A stretch of 62,893 bases of DNA from Cuspidothrix issatschenkoi CHARLIE-1 (GTDB lineage Bacteria > Cyanobacteriota > Cyanobacteriia > Cyanobacteriales > Nostocaceae): the NCBI RefSeq assembly GCF_002934005.1, contig NZ_PGEM01000053.1, positions 1 to 62,893 on the forward strand, written 5' to 3'. The notes below the pieces were generated by a model. It was not told the DNA's origin, did no database searches, and worked only from the letters and a program-made list of their open reading frames with translations. Each line of letters begins with the position of its first letter. Within the stretch, counting starts at the first letter, position 1. Position numbers and translations under genes: made by a program. Shown in pieces: positions 62,792 to 62,893 of the stretch.

Positions 62792-62893
62792 ATGTCCAAA
62801 GTATTTGTTTTAGACACTGAAAAAAGACCACTCTTTCCTAATTAATCCAGTAAATCAATTCACAAAGACAGTTACGAATCGAATATGGAAAAT
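62792..62893 (+). pseudogene. iscB: iscB 5' remnant (runs off the window)
   Basis: ATG at 62792 opens MSKVFVLDTEKRPLFPN and stops at TAA after 17 codons. The first 14 residues match the conserved start of IscB/RRXRR proteins (M-x-VFVLD-x-x-x-x-PL). In another frame the sequence then reads INPVNQ, close to the expected NPVHPA. The gene therefore looks frameshifted right after its start. What lies beyond the window edge is unseen, so it could be a short remnant or a full-length pseudogene. Confidence 0.6.

Overview
The window comes from a filamentous, probably heterocyst-forming cyanobacterium of the order Nostocales (Anabaena/Dolichospermum/Nostoc type). The evidence is the set of cyanobacterial marker genes (ndhO, a high-light-inducible protein, a protochlorophyllide-reductase-type PCP_red protein, COP23, MinCDE with a cyanobacterial MinC, fused thioredoxin reductase-thioredoxin), the many HIP1 octamers GCGATCGC, the AT-rich sequence, heptameric tandem repeats such as AATTACC and TTCCCTG, and a dense population of small palindromic and MITE-like elements. 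There is no rRNA, I recognised no tRNA, and there is no intact transposase gene. The genomic species cannot be named from this window.

Layout. 1-13600: an orphan DppC-type permease, an agmatinase-family gene, two strong intrinsic terminators that may end small RNAs, a membrane-anchored unknown protein, threonine synthase, a cadherin-like gene remnant, small membrane proteins, an alpha/beta hydrolase and D-Ala-D-Ala ligase. 13600-19400: the translation pair rpsB-tsf, then an unknown gene followed by recG. 19400-25200: an accessory patch with a DUF29 gene, a two-repeat CRISPR-like remnant, a DUF433/DUF5615 toxin-antitoxin pair, a Uma2 gene and a HigBA-type pair whose toxin is frameshifted, then typA. 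25200-37200: ndhO, a TPR protein, an amino-acid-hydroxylase-like dioxygenase, a GAF-GGDEF protein with a degenerate active site, sfsA, a DUF29-sugar kinase pair, minCDE and NTRC. 37400-46100: a type IV pilin gene followed by an O-GlcNAc-transferase-like gene, an unusual TPR to five-bladed-propeller glycoside hydrolase fusion, a methyltransferase-glycosyltransferase fusion and a glycosyltransferase fragment. This looks like a surface-glycan or pilin-modification neighbourhood, with its far end decayed by MITEs. 46200-48600: a graveyard of Uma2 and TPR fragments. 48700-56200: a PSI-accumulation-type thioredoxin-fold protein, murT, a metal-binding-protein homologue lacking two metal ligands, a truncated WD40 gene, an Hlip, alanine dehydrogenase and a MAPEG protein. 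56300-58700: a GxxExxY gene, an unknown-DUF2726 gene pair and a DUF6888/DUF6887-like pair. 59090-61820: a TPP riboswitch controlling thiC, a PCP_red protein and COP23.

The last 360 bases hold a highly structured RNA-like region ending a few bases before an ATG that opens with an IscB-like N-terminus. I read this as an omega RNA (HEARO) with the start of a broken or truncated iscB. It is the most interesting element here, together with the pilin/glycosylation locus and the uncharacterised nuclease-like pair.

At least eight repeat families recur within the window, several with nested insertions. They have shaped gene ends: the 5' end of the methyltransferase-glycosyltransferase gene, the 3' end of the GT2 fragment and the 3' end of the WD40 fragment all lie in MITEs.
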